Below, piece after piece: positions 5,316 through 7,073 of a stretch of 7,073 nt of DNA. The position numbers were made by a program, and so were the translations under genes. How positions within the stretch are numbered: position 1 is the stretch's first letter; each line of letters begins with the position of its first letter. Source of the DNA: Hermodarchaeum sp048939595 (GTDB lineage Archaea; Asgardarchaeota; Hermodarchaeia; Hermodarchaeales; Hermodarchaeaceae); assembly GCA_048939595.1 (NCBI GenBank), contig JBHLPI010000099.1:1-7073 (forward strand), given 5' to 3'. A model generated the notes under the pieces. That model was not told the origin of the DNA, did not search any database, and was given only the letters and a program-made list of their open reading frames with translations.

Positions 5316-7073
5316 TTGGGTGCATACCTGAATCTTTCTAAGGTTCTCACTCTGTTTGTAGCTTTTTGGCTACTATTAATTCTACTCCACTTCCCTCAAC
5401 AACCTGTACAAGCCTTTCTTGCCAGAAAGGCTTTTCCAAGCGGCTACGATCCGACAGGGGGATATATCGATCGTTTAGTCTTTTTCGATTATCATCATCT
5501 CGAAACTGATGAAGCATTTTCTGATCTTCAACAAGGCAACGTGATGGCCTGTGATTTTCAGATTCCTCTTGAAACGATGGCAGAACTGGAAGCGAATCCA
5601 AATATCGAAGTGCAATCAGAACTTGGATCAAGCTATCAACATTTCGTGTTACGTTGTTCCCGTTTTCCGACTAATATGACCGGTTATCGACGGGCCCTTG
5701 CTCTTGCACTTGATAAACATCTTGTCGTTGAGAACGCACATGGTGGCTATGGTCAGGTGATGGACAACACCATTCCACCTATCTACTCTTTTTGGACCTT
5801 CGAACCTCAGATTAGTGCTCATTACTATTCCTCAGATATTTTGACTGCGAATGCCACTCTGGATGCCGCTCACATTATTGATACGCCTGATTCTCCTCAT
5901 CCCGGCTGGCGGTACTATGATGCAGATATGAGTGGCAATTGGACATTGGGCGACAAACGGGGAGATTACTTCGCCCCTGATGGGCTAAAAATCGAGCTTT
6001 GGGCTCATACCAACTATGAACCAGCAATACAAGCATGTCTTGTTCTCCACGATTGTATGATGAAATGCGGCCTCCAAGGGGAAATTGTGGAATATGACCC
6101 CTATACTATGATCGAAATGATTTACACTTACAATTTTAATCTTGTAGTATTCAATTGGGAGCTAGTCCCCCCAGGGTGCCCTCATTCTTTATATGAGTCT
6201 TTTCAGACTGAAAGTTTGACTAATAGCTTTTTCTTCCGCTTTAATAACAGTGATTACAACTTCAATTACTCACAATTTAGGCATGCTTCGACACGACTGG
6301 AAACACGCAACTGGGCTTGGAATTGTTCCCGCATTCTCTTGGAAGAAATGCCAATGATTGTGACCTGTAATTTAGAAACAAGGAGAGCGTACCGTATTGA
6401 CCACTGGGAAGGATATGTCAACCAATGTGGGCGTGGTTCTATTGGTTATAATCCCTATACATTTGAACAGCTTCGACTCACACAAGATATAGGCGGGCCC
6501 TTCGGGTGCTACCCCACCGAATATCGAGCAGTCTTAACCGACGGGCCCAACACACTCACACCTCTTGACACGTATACCAGTAGCACGAATATCGTATTTG
6601 ATCTCATCTATTCCCGCCTATGGCAACTCGATCCCCTTGACCCAGACTGTGCCCCTGCCCCTGACCTTGCCTGGAATTGGACTCAAACACCAACTGTGAC
6701 ATCGGGTGATATTCAAGACGGATGGAAATACACCTTCCATTTATTCGAAAACATCACCTGGCATGATGGCACTCCCTTCACAAGTGAAGATGTGCAATAC
6801 AGTCTCATGAATATTCACCCAACTAACCGTTATGTAACTGATGGAGATGTTGCCCATGTGTACCGAGTCGACACACCAGATGCATACACAGTTGACATTT
6901 ACTCAAATAGCACAGCTTTTGTAGACTTGTTCAACATGCCGAATGTCCTCATCTTCCCAAAACACATCTGGGCACCTCATGAAGTTGATGATTTTCGGTG
7001 GAGCATGAACGCTCCCGGTAACCTGAGCGGAACAGGCTGTTACAGGTTTATGACATGGATGCACAATCAGTGG
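5316..7073 (+). CDS. Secreted family-5 ABC substrate-binding protein with permuted or partly duplicated fold (cut by window edge)
   Basis: 586 codons are visible without a stop and the gene continues past the right edge. Residues 1-33 are a secretion signal: MGAYLNLSK, a hydrophobic core at 10-26, and a likely cleavage after VQA33. The mature part resembles SBP_bac_5 proteins, which deliver peptides, nickel or sugars to ABC permeases, but it starts mid-fold: TGGYIDRLVF (47-56), DLQQGNV (70-76), RALALALDK (126-134) and NTIPP (151-155) belong to the middle and late parts of the family. From about 405 the usual beginning appears: DGPNTLTPLD (409-418), LAWNW, then ENITWHDGTPFTSEDV (478-493) and GTGCYRF near the end of the window. 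Because signal and domain are in one frame, it is not a broken fragment. At 202-213 lies an EF-hand-like loop, DADMSGNWTLGD. Twelve cysteines and many N-x-S/T sites are present. The start is TTG at 5316, chosen for its Shine-Dalgarno. It is divergent from the receptor operon. The ligand is unknown; an oligopeptide is the likeliest guess. Confidence 0.85.
   Translation, partial: MGAYLNLSKVLTLFVAFWLLLILLHFPQQPVQAFLARKAFPSGYDPTGGYIDRLVFFDYHHLETDEAFSDLQQGNVMACDFQIPLETMAELEANPNIEVQSELGSSYQHFVLRCSRFPTNMTGYRRALALALDKHLVVENAHGGYGQVMDNTIPPIYSFWTFEPQISAHYYSSDILTANATLDAAHIIDTPDSPHPGWRYYDADMSGNWTLGDKRGDYFAPDGLKIELWAHTNYEPAIQACLVLHDCMMKCGLQGEIVEYDPYTMIEMIYTYNFNLVVFNWELVPPGCPHSLYESFQTESLTNSFFFRFNNSDYNFNYSQFRHASTRLETRNWAWNCSRILLEEMPMIVTCNLETRRAYRIDHWEGYVNQCGRGSIGYNPYTFEQLRLTQDIGGPFGCYPTEYRAVLTDGPNTLTPLDTYTSSTNIVFDLIYSRLWQLDPLDPDCAPAPDLAWNWTQTPTVTSGDIQDGWKYTFHLFENITWHDGTPFTSEDVQYSLMNIHPTNRYVTDGDVAHVYRVDTPDAYTVDIYSNSTAFVDLFNMPNVLIFPKHIWAPHEVDDFRWSMNAPGNLSGTGCYRFMTWMHNQW
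5410..5433 (+). repeat. Perfect 10-bp inverted repeat with four-base loop inside the signal-peptide region
   Basis: AAGCCTTTCT (5410-5419), loop TGCC, AGAAAGGCTT (5424-5433). All ten pairs match. It lies within codons for the last residues of the signal peptide and the first mature residues, about 95 bases after the start codon, and ends in a short T run (5432-5435). It could be an mRNA hairpin or a DNA site; chance is not excluded. Confidence 0.5.
5919..5954 (+). other. EF-hand/dockerin-like calcium loop within the substrate-binding protein
   Basis: Codons 202-213 give DADMSGNWTLGD, matching the 12-residue calcium loop D-x-D-x-S-G-x-x-T-x-x-D with acidic or polar ligands at 1, 3, 5, 9 and 12 and the invariant glycine at 6. 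It sits in a stretch (about 190-222) that looks inserted relative to usual family-5 binding proteins. Calcium binding is inferred from the motif only. Confidence 0.5.

Noticed and set aside
5274..5460. Binding-protein gene as a pseudogene fragment lacking its N-terminal half
   Set aside because: A Shine-Dalgarno, start codon and complete signal peptide precede the domain in one uninterrupted frame, so the odd order looks native.
5347..5631. 94-codon open frame antisense to the start of the binding-protein gene
   Set aside because: It lies fully opposite a strongly supported coding frame with a signal peptide and family motifs, has no recognisable domain and no Shine-Dalgarno of note.
1..7073. 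CRISPR arrays, tRNA or rRNA genes, insertion sequences
   Set aside because: No regularly spaced direct repeats, cloverleaf-like segments, rRNA motifs or transposase-like frames were seen on either strand.

Overview
The window looks like part of an Asgard archaeal chromosome, possibly Thorarchaeia-like given a base composition that looks moderate by eye; this is inference, since no rRNA or marker gene is present. The evidence is: (i) a eukaryote-style small GTPase of the Ras/Rab type starting at the left edge; (ii) archaeal promoter architecture, with BRE/TATA-like elements and both Shine-Dalgarno-led and apparently leaderless starts; (iii) extracellular domains full of N-glycosylation sequons; (iv) membrane receptors with Cache sensors joined to TPR/vWA and HEAT modules instead of kinase or chemotaxis outputs.

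Layout. Bases 1-134 (minus) hold the first 44 codons of a small GTPase gene with a TTG start and a good Shine-Dalgarno. Bases 135-292 are a 158-base leader/intergenic stretch with a possible TATA box. Bases 293-2290 (minus) encode a 665-residue receptor: TM, double Cache, TM, HAMP, four-cysteine zinc ribbon, HEAT-like repeats, basic tail. Bases 2302-5061 (minus) encode a 919-residue receptor: TM, double Cache, TM, HAMP, about six 40-residue TPR units, vWA domain with a complete MIDAS. The two receptor genes are 11 bases apart and surely co-transcribed, with the 919-residue gene first. Bases 5062-5315 are a divergent control region with a strong BRE/TATA-like element on the minus strand, a second TATA-like element close to the GTG start, and clustered GCCAA/TTGGC inverted repeats. 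From 5316 to the right edge (plus) runs a secreted family-5 (peptide/nickel type) ABC substrate-binding protein, open at the window end. Its mature part begins in the middle of the family fold and later enters the N-terminal part, so it is either a circular permutant or a partial tandem duplication.

Working model (inference). Two paralogous surface receptors share one transcript and one type of ligand-sensing ectodomain, but carry different cytoplasmic protein-interaction platforms: TPR plus metal-dependent vWA, and zinc ribbon plus HEAT. No histidine kinase, methyl-accepting, cyclase or phosphatase domain is present in either, so output should run through protein binding. The adjacent small GTPase is the obvious candidate partner, and the divergent peptide-binding protein hints that the sensed cue relates to nutrient uptake. 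The receptor pair with the GTPase is the most novel-looking system here; the permuted binding protein with its calcium-type loop is the second.
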